DNA from: [Leptolyngbya] sp. PCC 7376
Lineage (GTDB): Bacteria; Cyanobacteriota; Cyanobacteriia; Cyanobacteriales; MRBY01
Assembly (NCBI RefSeq): GCF_000316605.1
Contig: NC_019683.1
Span: 728,036-792,035 of the forward strand
DNA: 64,000 nucleotides
Direction: 5' to 3'
Positions 42,709 to 53,436 of the stretch are shown piece by piece (within the stretch, counting starts at the first letter, position 1; each line of letters opens with the position of its first letter). Under the pieces are notes generated by a model. That model searched no databases, had not been told where the DNA came from, and saw only the letters and a program-made list of their open reading frames with translations. Made by a program: the position numbers and the translations under genes.

Positions 42709-44499
42709 TTATTCCCAAAGAATTTCAACGGTGTCGTAAGTCGCAATTTTCCAGACGCCATCCTGCGTAAACTCTAGGTTGTATTGCACCAATCTCTGAT
42801 CATAGCCACTGGCATTTTGATCTACATTACCTTTGGCGTCATAGAGAGTACGGGCTTCAGTGACGATCACTTCGATGGTTGCATTACGTCCATCCAGCTG
42901 AAAATCAGAAATATCTTCAATCTGTTGGTCTTCGAAAATATAAAATGCACCATTATTTTCGAGCCATTCCACAGAGCTTAGTTTGTCATCATTACGACTG
43001 ATATTGTTGGCGTAGGCATCCCCCGTCAGCAACTGTTTACCGCAGTAGCGATCATAGGGAACACTAAACAACTCACTTTTACAAATCAGCCAATCAACAA
43101 TAATTGCCTCAGCATCGAATTCATTAATCGGAGTGACGGGTGTGGTTGTTGGTGGCGGATCAACAGGCTTTTCAATCTCTGGAGGAGCCGGTGCTTCTTC
43201 AATCTCTCCTGGTTCAACTTCAGGTGGAAGATCATCACCAGCAACAAAATCTCCATCGTTAGTATCAGAATCGTTGGTGTCAGAGGTTTCGGTATTAGTT
43301 TCAGTCGTATTGGTGTCATCTGTATTGGACTCAGTAAGGGCAGGATCATTAGAGTCAATGGGAGTGTTGCGGCGATCGCCCATCAGCTGGTCATAACCGA
43401 TAATGCCTCCAAGGAAAAAGATACCCACAACTCCCCCAGTGAGAATTGCCTTTTGCCAATCTGCCATACCCTGCTTTGGGGGCGGTGCATAGGTTTGTGG
43501 TGTGGCGGGTACAAAATTTTGGGTCGCAGCAGCAGTTGGTGGCGTAGACACAGGAATGGGGGCGGGAGAATTGGACGCGACCGTCGGTTGACTGACAACA
43601 GGTGGCGCGGATGGTGGCACAACGGTTTCCGGAATTGGCGCAGCAGCCACACCAGCCATTGGCATTGTCATCTGATTCGAAGCTTGCAGGGCACTCAACA
43701 TCGAACTGGCAGAATGGAAGCGATCGCGGGGATGAGGGCAAATAGCTTGCTCAAGAACATTGGCGAGATGCTTATCAACCTGCACATTGGGCGATCGCCA
43801 CAGAATTTTTCCCGTTGCGGGGTCAGATGGAAAATCTTGCGGGAACTTACCCGTGAGCAAATAAATCGCTGTTAACCCCAAACTATATAGATCGCTACTA
43901 AATACAGGCCGACCAATCGCCTGTTCCGACGGCATAAATCCCGGCGTACCAATCACAATTGAACTAGTGGTATTTCCCGCCGTATTCATTTGGGTGCCCA
44001 TCGTTTCTTTCACCGCCCCAAAATCAATCAGCACAGGTTGGCGATCATCTTGCCGCAGAATAATATTGTCCGGTTTAATATCGCGATGGACGATGCCTTG
44101 ATCATGAATAAAATCAAGAATCGGCAATAGTCCAATAAGAAGTTGCGTTACCGCTGTACTTGCCCAAAGTCCTTCTTTTTCTACTTGCTGTGAGAGTGTT
44201 TGTCCCTCGATCCATTCCTGCACTAAATAGAATTGACCTGACTCCGTGAAATAGGCAAATAGACTCGGAATTTGGCGATTCCTTTCTCCTAAACGTTCGA
44301 GGATTGTTGCCTCTCTTTGAAACCGTTGTTTAACGATTTGATAGACCGCTGGATCATTGGTCACAGGCTTGAGTTGCTTGATTACACAGCGGCGGCTCGA
44401 CGGCATATGCAAATCCTCTGCGAGGAAGGTCTCACCAAAACCTCCCTGCCCTAGTTCTTGCAGAATGCGATAGCGATTTTCGAGAAGTTGTGCGGTCAT
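42709..44499 (-). CDS. Ser/Thr protein kinase with C-terminal ARC6-IMS-like domain
   Basis: A 596-residue protein. The kinase domain (10-270) has GQGGFG (17-22), Lys41 in VIKQLKP, HRDIKPDN with Asp140, and DFG. A proline-rich linker leads to one membrane helix (about 353-374) and a Thr/Asp-rich segment. The C terminus (about 465-596; EAIIVDWLICKSELF, YDQRLVQYNLEFTQDGVWKI) resembles the IMS domain of ARC6-like proteins. Tandem paralogue of the next kinase, with closely similar kinase domains; the extracellular parts differ, so the sensed signals probably differ. Confidence 0.9.
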   Translation of the reverse strand: MTAQLLENRYRILQELGQGGFGETFLAEDLHMPSSRRCVIKQLKPVTNDPAVYQIVKQRFQREATILERLGERNRQIPSLFAYFTESGQFYLVQEWIEGQTLSQQVEKEGLWASTAVTQLLIGLLPILDFIHDQGIVHRDIKPDNIILRQDDRQPVLIDFGAVKETMGTQMNTAGNTTSSIVIGTPGFMPSEQAIGRPVFSSDLYSLGLTAIYLLTGKFPQDFPSDPATGKILWRSPNVQVDKHLANVLEQAICPHPRDRFHSASSMLSALQASNQMTMPMAGVAAAPIPETVVPPSAPPVVSQPTVASNSPAPIPVSTPPTAAATQNFVPATPQTYAPPPKQGMADWQKAILTGGVVGIFFLGGIIGYDQLMGDRRNTPIDSNDPALTESNTDDTNTTETNTETSDTNDSDTNDGDFVAGDDLPPEVEPGEIEEAPAPPEIEKPVDPPPTTTPVTPINEFDAEAIIVDWLICKSELFSVPYDRYCGKQLLTGDAYANNISRNDDKLSSVEWLENNGAFYIFEDQQIEDISDFQLDGRNATIEVIVTEARTLYDAKGNVDQNASGYDQRLVQYNLEFTQDGVWKIATYDTVEILWE

Positions 44500-44695
44500 T
44501 ACCTAATCGTTTTTAGAGAGTGTTCGAGGCGGTTACTTTAATTTTACAGAAGCTTCAGATGGCTCTAATGCGCCGTTACGAAAAACGTTGCGAAGCTCTG
44601 CTTTCTGACATGTAATGTCATGGGAAAGAAGATTTATCCTTTGCCATCTCTCAATTTGAATGAGACGACAGCATCAAAATCAGGCTTATTTTTAA

Positions 44696-46051
44696 TTAAT
44701 TCTCTACTTCCGTTTCCCACACATACCAATCGGGATAGACATAGACCCAATATCCTGATTGAGCATCAGCGCCACAGACAGTCCCATCAGCTTCCCAATA
44801 GCCCCAATCGTTATAACTGCCATACTCCTCCAAGGCGGTGTCACAGGTAATCACTTGGATCAAATCGGTATATCTGCCATATGCAGAGGTTTCATCAACA
44901 ACGATTGGTTCTGGGATTGGTTCTGGCGGAATTACGGAAGGGGTTGGCTCAGAGGGTTCAGTTTGAGTACTGTTTAATTGATTATTTAGAGCAACTCCTC
45001 CGACAAGAAAGAAACCAATAATGCCACCTGTGAGAATTGTTTTTTGCCAGCCAGCCATGCTTTGTTTTGTTTCTGTGGGATAGGCACTCACACTCTCCGC
45101 AAAAATTGCTGGCTCAGAGTTTGGAGTAGCAGGTGTGGCCGTAGGCGGTACGCTTTCGGGAGTCGGTTTAGGTTGGTGATAGGTGGCAGGAACAGATGTT
45201 GGAGGTACTGGAGCTGGGTTACTACCAGGAGAATTTTGTAGTGCTCTCAACATTGCATTAGCATTTCCGAAGCGATCGCGCGGATGGGTACAAACTGCTT
45301 GGTTAAGGACAGCGGCAAGGTGAGGGTCTAGATTCGGGACATCATCCTGCCAGAGGAGTTTCCCGGTTGCTGGATCAGAGGGGAATTCATTGGGGAATTT
45401 GCCTGTGAGTAAATAAATAGCCGTTAAACCCAGACTATAAAGATCACTCCCAAATACTGGGCGGCCAATCGATTGCTCTGAAGACATAAAACCGGGTGTA
45501 CCGATCACGATGGAACTGGTCGTTTGTCCAGCGGTATTAATCACAGTGCCCATGGTTTCTTTCACTGCACCAAAGTCAATCAGTACGGGTTGGCGATCGC
45601 CCTTACGGAGAATGATATTGTCCGGTTTAATATCGCGATGGACAATGCCTTGATCATGAATAAAATCCAGGACGGGCAAAATGCCAAGTAAAAGCCTAGT
45701 GATGTCAGCACTAGTCCATAAGCCTGATTGGGCGATCGCCTCAGCGAGTGTTTCTCCTTCAATCCATTCCTGAACTAAATAGAATTGTCCCTGCTCCGTA
45801 AAGTAGGCAAACAACGTCGGGATTTGCCGATTGCCTTCTCCTAATTTCTCTAAAATCACCGCTTCCCGCTGAAAGCGCTCCTTTACCAATTGATAAATCG
45901 CGGGGTCATTGGTTACAGGTTTGAGTTGCTTGATCACACAACGGCGACTCGATGGCATATGTAGATCTTCAGCCAGAAACGTTTCGCCAAAACCTCCCTG
46001 TCCCAGCGCTTTCAAGATCCGGTAGCGATTTTCAAGGAGTTGTGTGGTCAT
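44696..46051 (-). CDS. Ser/Thr protein kinase, tandem paralogue
   Basis: A kinase of 451 residues from MTTQLLENRYRIL (46051), chosen because the neighbour starts at the same place; an in-frame ATG 15 nt upstream exists. Same kinase marks as the preceding gene (GQGGFGETFLAEDLHMPSSR, HRDIKPDN, LIDFGAVKETMGT). One membrane helix lies near 345-365, then a short outer part of about 75 residues with two Cys, ending DWYVWETEVEN. It is 196 bp from its paralogue, so a local duplication is likely. Confidence 0.9.
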   Translation of the reverse strand: MTTQLLENRYRILKALGQGGFGETFLAEDLHMPSSRRCVIKQLKPVTNDPAIYQLVKERFQREAVILEKLGEGNRQIPTLFAYFTEQGQFYLVQEWIEGETLAEAIAQSGLWTSADITRLLLGILPVLDFIHDQGIVHRDIKPDNIILRKGDRQPVLIDFGAVKETMGTVINTAGQTTSSIVIGTPGFMSSEQSIGRPVFGSDLYSLGLTAIYLLTGKFPNEFPSDPATGKLLWQDDVPNLDPHLAAVLNQAVCTHPRDRFGNANAMLRALQNSPGSNPAPVPPTSVPATYHQPKPTPESVPPTATPATPNSEPAIFAESVSAYPTETKQSMAGWQKTILTGGIIGFFLVGGVALNNQLNSTQTEPSEPTPSVIPPEPIPEPIVVDETSAYGRYTDLIQVITCDTALEEYGSYNDWGYWEADGTVCGADAQSGYWVYVYPDWYVWETEVEN

Positions 46052-46313
46052 TGCCCATGCCATCAAGTGTCTACTTTTATCTTACCCAGCGGTTTCGGGA
46101 TTCAGCCCATTGACATCCAGTGTTACAAAGCTCAAACCTCTGACAGATTTTGTTTTCAGAATTGAAACAAGAGCTGACCTTTCCTAGAAGGCTGCATATC
46201 ATAGACGTAAGAGACTGATGCGACAATTCTTTTTACATTTTCCGGGCTACGTAAGTATGAGTTTTTGTCGTAACCACAAATAGTAAAACTCACTTTCAGG
46301 GAGAGTCTGAACC

Positions 46314-46985
46314 ATGGAGACTTTAGCGATCGCCGCCGCCTATGCCGCCTACGAAACAACCCACGAGTTAGAGCCAATTGAGCTTGACTTTTCTTGGCTA
46401 AAAGTACCTGTAAATTCTAGGTGGCTGAGCTATATTGGCATTTTGATTTTGGGGAGTCAGGTCACCCTCGGGAGTGGGGCGATCGCCGAAGCGACAGTCT
46501 TATCCCAGCCCATCACCAATGCCACCGTGAATGTCCAGTCTGGTTGTTTAAATGTACGGGTTGCTCCTAATGGCGATCGCCTGAAATGTTTGCCAAAAGG
46601 TAGTGCCTTACCCGATATTGTCCGTGAAGAAAATGGCTGGTATCAATTAAGTACAGGCAACTGGGTGGCGCGCGAATATGTCAGTGGCATCTCCGTCAAA
46701 TCCGCCAACTCTAGCAATATTCAATCACCAACAGTTGAAGCCGCGACTAGCACCGAAGATTCGCAGGAGAATTTACAATACGTCAAGGGCAATCTCATGA
46801 AAGGGTCAGCCGTTGAAGACCTCCAGACTAATCTCAACTACTACAAACTTCTGGACAAACCCATCGCAATAGATGGCGTTTTTGGGACAAAGACGAAACT
46901 CGCAGTGATCGCCTTCCAAGAACAAAGAGGCTTAGAGATGGATGGCGTCGTCGGTGCAGCCACACGCCAAGCCTTGGGATTGTAA
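46314..46985 (+). CDS. SH3-like and peptidoglycan-binding domain protein
   Basis: A 223-residue protein. A hydrophobic segment (about 40-65, LSYIGILILGSQVTLGSGAIAEA) acts as a signal or anchor after an unusual 40-residue acidic N terminus. A bacterial SH3 module (about 73-127, LNVRVAPNGDRLKCLPKGS ... NWVAREYVSG) and a PG_binding_1 domain (about 165-222, VEDLQTNLNYYKLLDKPIAI, DGVFGTKTKLAVIAFQ) follow. Likely binds cell-wall peptidoglycan; no catalytic domain. Confidence 0.85.
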   Translation: METLAIAAAYAAYETTHELEPIELDFSWLKVPVNSRWLSYIGILILGSQVTLGSGAIAEATVLSQPITNATVNVQSGCLNVRVAPNGDRLKCLPKGSALPDIVREENGWYQLSTGNWVAREYVSGISVKSANSSNIQSPTVEAATSTEDSQENLQYVKGNLMKGSAVEDLQTNLNYYKLLDKPIAIDGVFGTKTKLAVIAFQEQRGLEMDGVVGAATRQALGL

Positions 46986-47055
46986 GCTTGCAACAACATG
47001 GCCATGGGATGATAAGGTAACCTGTTCTACGGCATCTTTCTAAACATATTGTCCT

Positions 47056-48288
47056 ATGGTCAAAATTAACGAAAATTACCTCAAATTAAAGGCTGGCTAT
47101 CTGTTCCCAGAAATTGCTCGCCGTGTAAACGCATTTATCGCGGACAATCCCGATGCACCCATCATTAAACTCGGCATTGGTGATGTTACCGAGCCTCTCC
47201 CTGTTGCTTGTCGTGAAGCGATGGCAAAAGCAATTGAAGATATGGGCGATCGCGCCAGCTTTAAAGGCTATGGCCCTGAGCAAGGTTACGGTTGGCTGAG
47301 AGAAGCAATTGCCACCCATGATTTCCAGTCTAGAGGCTGTGATATCGACGCATCCGAGATTTTTGTATCCGACGGTGCCAAGTGCGATACAGGTAATATT
47401 CTCGATATTTTTGGCAAAGACAATACCATTGCGGTCACTGACCCTGTTTACCCCGTTTACGTTGACACCAACGTCATGGCTGGTCACACAGGCGATGCCG
47501 ATGAGTCTGGCAAATATGGTGGCTTAACCTACATCCCCATCACCGCAGCAAACGACTTTACCGCTGAGATTCCTTCTGAGAAAGTTGACCTCATTTATCT
47601 CTGCTTCCCTAACAACCCCACTGGTGCCACAGCAACAAAAGCACAGCTCCAGGCTTGGGTAGATTACGCTAAAGCTAATGGCTCCATCATTTTCTTTGAT
47701 GCCGCCTACGAAGCATTTATCACCGATGATTCTCTCCCCCACTCCATCTATGAGCTAGACGGTGCAAAGGACTGTGCGATTGAATTCCGTTCCTTCTCTA
47801 AGAACGCCGGTTTCACCGGAACTCGCTGTGCATTCACTGTTGTCCCCAAGACTTTGACTGTTAAGACTGACAGTGGCGAAGAAGTACAACTTTGGAAGCT
47901 ATGGAACCGTCGCCAATCTACAAAGTTCAATGGTGTTTCCTACATCGTTCAACGTGGTGCAGAAGCGGTTTACTCCGATGCGGGCCAAAGCCAAATCAAA
48001 GAATTGATTAGCTTCTACCTTGAAAACGCAGCGATCATCCGCAAAGAACTTCAGTCCGTGGGCTTCGAAGTTTTCGGTGGTGTGAATGCCCCCTATGTTT
48101 GGGTAAAAACCCCTGAAGGTCTCACAAGCTGGGACTTCTTCGATAAGCTTTTGATCAACTGCAACGTTGTCGGTACACCGGGTTCTGGTTTCGGTGCGGC
48201 AGGCGAAGGGTATTTCCGTATCTCTGCGTTCAATTCCCGCGATAATGTCCTCGAAGCCATGAAGCGCATTACAACAGCTTTTGCTTAA
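47056..48288 (+). CDS. dapL: LL-diaminopimelate aminotransferase
   Basis: Converts tetrahydrodipicolinate directly to LL-diaminopimelate in lysine and peptidoglycan synthesis, the plant and cyanobacterial route. It has 410 residues with start [20 protein letters not shown], the [10 protein letters not shown] block, [16 protein letters not shown], and the PLP Lys in [15 protein letters not shown]. Fold-type I aminotransferase of the expected size. It is followed by a nest of IS elements from 48357. Confidence 0.97.
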   Translation: MVKINENYLKLKAGYLFPEIARRVNAFIADNPDAPIIKLGIGDVTEPLPVACREAMAKAIEDMGDRASFKGYGPEQGYGWLREAIATHDFQSRGCDIDASEIFVSDGAKCDTGNILDIFGKDNTIAVTDPVYPVYVDTNVMAGHTGDADESGKYGGLTYIPITAANDFTAEIPSEKVDLIYLCFPNNPTGATATKAQLQAWVDYAKANGSIIFFDAAYEAFITDDSLPHSIYELDGAKDCAIEFRSFSKNAGFTGTRCAFTVVPKTLTVKTDSGEEVQLWKLWNRRQSTKFNGVSYIVQRGAEAVYSDAGQSQIKELISFYLENAAIIRKELQSVGFEVFGGVNAPYVWVKTPEGLTSWDFFDKLLINCNVVGTPGSGFGAAGEGYFRISAFNSRDNVLEAMKRITTAFA

Positions 48289-48356
48289 TTTGCTAAGCAG
48301 AATACGAATTTAATTCATTGAAAAGGGGATGTATCAATAACGGTATATCCCTTTCT

Positions 48357-49650
48357 GGCATTGCAAAATAGAGGTATGAATGGATGATGCTGACCCAATG
48401 AAATGTCCGGAATGTCAATTTAATCATATCCGTAAGAACGAAAAAAAAGGCAAACACAATCACATCTGTGTAGATTTGAGCTCTTGCAAAAGGGGTGAGA
48501 GTAGGTAAAAAAGAGGAAAGTATCAGAGCCATAGCGATAGAAATGCCAACTTACGAACAGCTCCAACATTTATCTCCAGAACAATTCAGGAGAGCCTGTG
48601 GAGTTAAGCTTCAGACCTTCAATCGTCTGGTAGAAGTCCTAGCAGAAGCTAAAGCAAAGCAAAAACCCGGTCGTCCCAGTATTTTATCCCTGGAAAATCA
48701 GTTACTCCTCACCTTGGAATATCTGAGGGAATATCGCACTTATTTTCCTATCGCTCAATCATGGGGCATTCATGAATCAACAGTTTGTCGCATGGTGCAA
48801 AAAACAGAGAATACACTCATCAAAGAAACCGATTGCCACTTACCCAGCATGAAACAGCTCCATGGTTCAGAAGAGTTATCTCTAACAGTAGTGGTGATGG
48901 ATGCCACAGAACAGGCGATTGAAAAGCCCAAAAAAACAACGTCTTTACTACTCAGGAAAAAGAAGCATCATTCCCTTAAAGCTCAAATAGTTATTGCTTG
49001 GCAGTGGGCACAGATTATCTGTTGTGACTGTGAGAAAGGTAGCACCCATGACTTCAAACTACTCAAAAAGAGTAGAGTGCATTTTCAGCAGGGACAACTC
49101 TGCCTTGCCGACGCCGGATATCAAGGTCTACACAAGCGGCATCAGCGGAGTCACACTCCTCACAAGAAGCCTAAAGGAGGAGAGTTGACTGCGGAACAGA
49201 AACAGGAGAATCAGCTCTTAGCAGCTCAAAGAATCATCATTGAGATGGTATTCAGAATGCTCAAAAGATTCCGCCTCTTATCCAGTCGATATCGTAACCG
49301 CCGTCGGAGATGGGGATTAAGACTCAATCTCATTGCTGGTCTTTACAATTTTGAATTGCTATAACCTTTTGCAAGAGGTCATTTCTTCTACGTCACAGAT
49401 GGCTGGAAAGTGTATCCCATGTTTATACCAGATAGTGACTAGGTTGTCAGTAAGACCTACATGGCTCATGTGGAAGGGGAGAATATTCGATTGCGGCACT
49501 ATCTCGCTCGACTTCATCGAAAGACTTGATGTTATTCAAAGTCTCTGGAAATGTTAGAGCATTCGATTCGATTGCTGATTCATGACCTCAAATTCGAGGA
49601 TGTTCCTGTCTCCCAATGCTCATAGATTCATTCCTCTATTCTGCAATGCC
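48357..49650 (+). mobile_element. IS1-like element (second type) interrupted by IS5 copy 3
   Basis: Terminal repeats GGCATTGCAAAATAGAGG (48357) and reversed GGCATTGCAGAATAGAGG (49650). The 5' piece encodes MKCPECQFNHIRKNEKKGKH, a zinc-finger InsA start; the 3' piece (49382-49610) encodes FYVTDGWKVYPMFIPDSD and MAHVEGENIRLRHYLARLHR, an InsB end with stops. The middle of the transposase is missing, so a deletion accompanied the IS5 event. The right end abuts an IS630 relic. Confidence 0.8.
48477..49381 (+). mobile_element. IS5-family element, copy 3, single intact transposase ORF
   Basis: A 905-bp element with TGAGCTCTTGCAAAAGG and (reversed) TGACCTCTTGCAAAAGG ends. The transposase 48495-49364 is one 289-aa frame (helix-turn-helix EQLQHLSPEQFRRACGVKLQ, VVVMDATEQAIEKP, then CLADAGYQGL, ending RWGLRLNLIAGLYNFEL), because it has CAGGAAAAAG where the other copies have CAGGGAAAAAG. 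It is the only copy here that looks able to encode an uninterrupted enzyme. Confidence 0.92.
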
Positions 49651-50787
49651 AAGACTATTAAGGCCAATACCGAACATTTCACAGACATCTTTTTTCGGGA
49701 TACTTCGTGCTAGCACAGCAAGGGCTTTACATCGTAGGTCATCACTATCAGCTGCTGGCATTTTTAATCTAGATAACGTGAGTTCTGGATAAGGAAAGAA
49801 AAGGAGAAAGCCCATATCGTGGAAGTTGTAACGAATCCACGGCTTTCTCCCATGTCCAGTCTAGAGGCTCTGTTTTGCCATGTTGATGATTTCTGCCAAG
49901 TCTTTGAACCCTTATGGCATCAAGCGTTACTCAGCTCTGGCAAAAAATACCGTCGCCGTCAGAGAAGCCTCAGTCTGAGTGAGGTGATGACTATTCTCAT
50001 TGCTTTCCATCAATCTTACTATCGAAATTTCAAGCATTTCTATCTCATCAAGGTGAAATGCGATTGGCAACAAGAGTTTCCTCTAGCTGTGAGCTATCAA
50101 CGCTTTGTGACATGGATACCTTCGAGCTTGATTCCTCTCTGTACATATCTGCGACGATGCTTCGGATAATGCACTGGTATTAGCTTCATTGATGCCACCA
50201 GCATCAAGGTTTGCCATAATCGCCGTATCTCTCAACACCGTGTTTTTGAAGGTTGCGCGGCAAGGGGCAAGACTTCGGTGGGATGGTTCTTCGACTTCAA
50301 ACTACACCTGGTCATCAATGAGCGAGGAGAATTACTCAACGTCCAAGTGACGCCCGGAAATACCGATGACCGCCAACCTGTAGTGGAGTTATGGCAAGAC
50401 TTATGGGGTAAAGTCTTTGCCGATAAAGGCTATGTCTCACAATCTTTAGCCCAGCATCTTCAAGAGGAACATGAGGTGACCCTAATGGCTAAACCTCGTC
50501 GAAATATGAAGCATCATTTGATGGTTTATCAAGATAAACTTTTTGCTCGTAAGCGGGCTTTGATTGAGACAGTTATTGACCAACTGAAGAACATCTCACA
50601 GATTGAACATTCCCGACATCGCAGTCCCACAAACTTTTGTGTGAACTCGCTGTGTGGGCTGATTGCTTACTGCCATCAACCCAAAAAACCTTCTTTACAG
50701 CTTGATTAGACCTATCATTCCTTATCCAGAACTCACGTTAGATACATACTTCTCTCCTCATTCTAAAACTATCCAGCCACTGCTATA
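49651..50787 (-). pseudogene. IS630-family (third type) 5' relic split by IS982
   Basis: On the minus strand 50787-50739 plus 49775-49651 reads from a TATAGCAGTGG end into MPAADSDDLRCKALAVLARS, IPKKDVCEMFGIGLNSL, the same N terminus as the element at 33151-35052. The rest was lost where the IS1-like element inserted (49650). IS982 sits inside with a TAGATA duplication. Confidence 0.85.
49776..50738 (+). mobile_element. IS982-family element with 6-bp target duplication, nonsense-mutated
   Basis: A 963-bp element with inverted ends ACGTGAGTTCTGGATAAGG, flanked by TAGATA on both sides (49770-49775 and 50739-50744). The transposase starts at MSSLEALFCHVDDFCQVF (49852) and is broken by a TAA at about 50167 (RRCFG stop [13 protein letters not shown]; the sister copy has CAA there). 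It then continues to [19 protein letters not shown] and ends near 50709. Otherwise complete, so the mutation is recent. Confidence 0.92.
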
Positions 50788-51068
50788 TTAAGCCTTTATT
50801 TTCCACGCTCGAAAGCTCAGGGTTTTATTTTTCCTTAGATTTATATTAGTCAAAGAAACACTTATTATCATGCCATTCTTTTTCCTTGGAAAAAACACTT
50901 ACAAAAAATCCGGATTCCCCAAAACCCTATTTAAACAGGGCTCTGTATGATGAAGGATCTCCTAATCATTCATTAAAAACACAAATCCTAGATTTTAAAT
51001 TTTCAATCAAACAGCGGCTCTATTCAGTATGTTTATCTTTTTCTTGTAAAGATCGATAAACAACTGAT

Positions 51069-51863
51069 GGTAGTGATGCACAAGTAATGGTCATAACTGA
51101 AGAGAGAGATTATAGTGTCTGAGAAAATAGACCACTGCTCCAATGTGGTTTTCCCACTTCTTCGAGAAGGAAAGTGCCTGACGGACTAAGCGGGACGTTC
51201 TCTGACGTAGAGTGTTGTTGAATCTCTCAATATGATTTGTTTGTCCAGTCTCCTTGCCCACAACTCGATGACGTTTACTCGGTAAGACACAGCCATAGGC
51301 ATCCCAATAATCGGTGTAGACCAGCGCACACTGACGATACACAGGAGGCAGAGAATCCCATAATTGTTTCGCAGTCTTTTGACTACGGTCTCCGATGGCA
51401 TATCCCACCACCTCTCGGGTGTCTCGGTCAAGAGCCAGCCAAATCCATGCTTTCTCACCTTTACTACCGACAAAAGACCACAATTCATCCATTTCGATGG
51501 TCAGTTGCCCTCTTTTTTTTGAGTCACAGGTAACTCGTGAGGCACAGTCTCTAATTTGGCATTGACATAGTACTGTAGCCAGCGCAGAGAGACCCCTGTG
51601 GCACGAGTGATACCAGCGAGAGAGAGACGTTCTAATAGGAGACGGTCAATCAATTGACGAGTGTCAGTTGCAATGGGAGGGTGGGCAGGATGTTCCACAA
51701 ACTGGCGACCACATTCATGGCAACGATAGCGCTGCTTTCCCGAATGGGTGTGACCATATTTAATGGTGCTGGGAGACTGACATTGAGGGCAAGTGAGCAC
51801 GGTGAGACTTGACGTTTAATCTTGCCCCTATTCTTCCACAACCATTACTAGTGCACCACTACC
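51069..51863 (-). mobile_element. IS1-family element (third type), intact with 8-bp target duplication
   Basis: A 795-bp element with inverted ends GGTAGTGATGCACAAGTAAT and GGTAGTGGTGCACTAGTAAT, flanked by CAACTGAT (51061-51068 and 51864-51871). InsA (51501-51800) has a zinc ribbon (CPQCQS, CHECGRQF) and a helix-turn-helix. InsB (51091-51492) has MDELWSFVGSKGEKAWIWLA, VYTDYWDAYG and HIERFNNTLRQR. An A8G run at the end of InsA permits a -1 slip into QKKRGQLTIEMDELW, giving the InsAB transposase. Looks complete and young. Confidence 0.95.
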
Positions 51864-51871
51864 CAACTGAT

Positions 51872-52230
51872 TAAGTGATTTAGCGGATCCATTCCATCAT
51901 TACACCAGCCTATGATGATAAACAATTCCGATGTTTCTATAAAAACGTTAAGAAACAAAAGTAGCATCTAGTGTTAATGATTTAATTAGGCTGACCTGAT
52001 TCCAGACAAGTCTTGGACTTAAGTGCAATCAAAAAGACTAATTTATCAATAATTCTCAGAGAACTATAGAGGTTCATTTACCAGATATGGCGACATAGCG
52101 CTCAGGTATTGAAGGGATCAATATTTAATAGATTATTTATTAATCGCTTAAATGAATCGATCTTCCTCAGCGCCACTAGCCTAAAAATTTACTTTCTCAA
52201 TCTCCAATTTAAGTGCAACAAGGTAAATCT
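51872..52230. other. Upstream region of the pil operon
   Basis: About 360 bp, AT-rich, with no convincing ORF. It must contain the promoter of the chemosensory operon. AAGG seven bases before ATG 52231 is the only site I can assign. Confidence 0.45.
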
Positions 52231-53436
52231 ATGGAATCACAAGATATCACCGCCAAAAGAGTTGTCATTCCAGGCAAGGCTCTCCGGGCTTTGATCATGA
52301 AAAAGGCATCAGGATTAGTCACCATTTTTGATCCTGCGGATGAGTCAATCTCTTGGCACTTGTATTTCACAGAAGGCAACCTTCAGTATGCAACGAGTGG
52401 GATGGGTCACAAGGTACGCCTCACCTATCTTCTGAAACAGCTTTTCCCCAACACAAAGTTTCCGATCCCCGATAATCTAAACAGTGCAACAGAGTACCAG
52501 TATCTCAACAAGGTTCTAGGAACAGGCAAACTTTCTGAAAAGCAGGTAAAAAGTGTTCTTTATTATCTAACTCAAGAGGCGATCGCCCAGGTTTTATCCC
52601 TCCCCAGGGCCGCGATTACTTACAGTGCGAAGCATCCTCAGTTAAGCCCAGCATTGCTTTCCGTGCCTCTGCGCAATATGCTCCGCTCACTTCAGAACCA
52701 AATTCGTAGTGTTGTTAGATTACGAACAGTGATTGGTTCTCCTTTCCAACGATTGCAACTAGACTCAACGAACCAAGTTGCACAACCAGACTTAGATATT
52801 GAAAACTGCTTTTCTATCAAAGGCCTCAATACACAACTCGCTGAGTCACGCACTCTTTACGAACTGTGTGAGCAAACGGGTCAAACAACCATTACCCTGG
52901 GCAATTTGGTGAAGCCGATGGTGTATGCCGGTGAAATCAAGGTCTCACCATACGCCGTTAAAACAACAGCCCCTCGACCACTTATCGCCTGTATTGACGA
53001 CAGTAAGGCCACCCAGAGAATTGTCAAAATGACCCTTGAGGCGAGCGGCCTTGAAGTGGTGGGCATTACGGATCCAGCCCAAGCTCTCAGTACTTTTGTC
53101 AACAAACGCCCAGAATTGATTTTGATGGACATTAACATGCCAGATATCAATGGCTATGAACTTTGTCGGATGTTTAACCAGTCCAATATCATGAAAGACA
53201 TTCCGGTCATCATGCTGACTGGCAGAGATGGTTTGTTGGATCGCATGCGTGCTCGGGTAGTTGGCTCTACAGCTTATATTGCAAAGCCTTTCAAACCACA
53301 AGATTTAGTGGAGTTAGTTCAGTCCTACACACAAAATCAGGAACCACAACCCAAGACCAGCAAGCCTGTCGCCCCCCAATTTACTTCCCCAAAGCCCCAA
53401 TTCACTAAGCCCATGTCCCAATTCACGATGGCTTAA
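52231..53436 (+). CDS. PatA-type response regulator (PilG-like), first copy
   Basis: A 401-residue protein from MESQDITAKRVVIPG (ATG 52231 with AAGG upstream; a GTG 18 nt earlier is possible). The N-terminal PATAN/DUF4388 domain (about 1-240) has WHLYFTEGNLQYATSG. The receiver domain (about 250-375) has IACIDDSKATQRIV, phospho-acceptor Asp300 in LILMDINMPD and Lys in YIAKPF. A Pro/Gln-rich tail with repeated QFTxPK follows. In Synechocystis such proteins head the pil/pix motility operons. The 0.8-kb gap to the second copy suggests it may have its own promoter. Confidence 0.88.
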   Translation: MESQDITAKRVVIPGKALRALIMKKASGLVTIFDPADESISWHLYFTEGNLQYATSGMGHKVRLTYLLKQLFPNTKFPIPDNLNSATEYQYLNKVLGTGKLSEKQVKSVLYYLTQEAIAQVLSLPRAAITYSAKHPQLSPALLSVPLRNMLRSLQNQIRSVVRLRTVIGSPFQRLQLDSTNQVAQPDLDIENCFSIKGLNTQLAESRTLYELCEQTGQTTITLGNLVKPMVYAGEIKVSPYAVKTTAPRPLIACIDDSKATQRIVKMTLEASGLEVVGITDPAQALSTFVNKRPELILMDINMPDINGYELCRMFNQSNIMKDIPVIMLTGRDGLLDRMRARVVGSTAYIAKPFKPQDLVELVQSYTQNQEPQPKTSKPVAPQFTSPKPQFTKPMSQFTMA

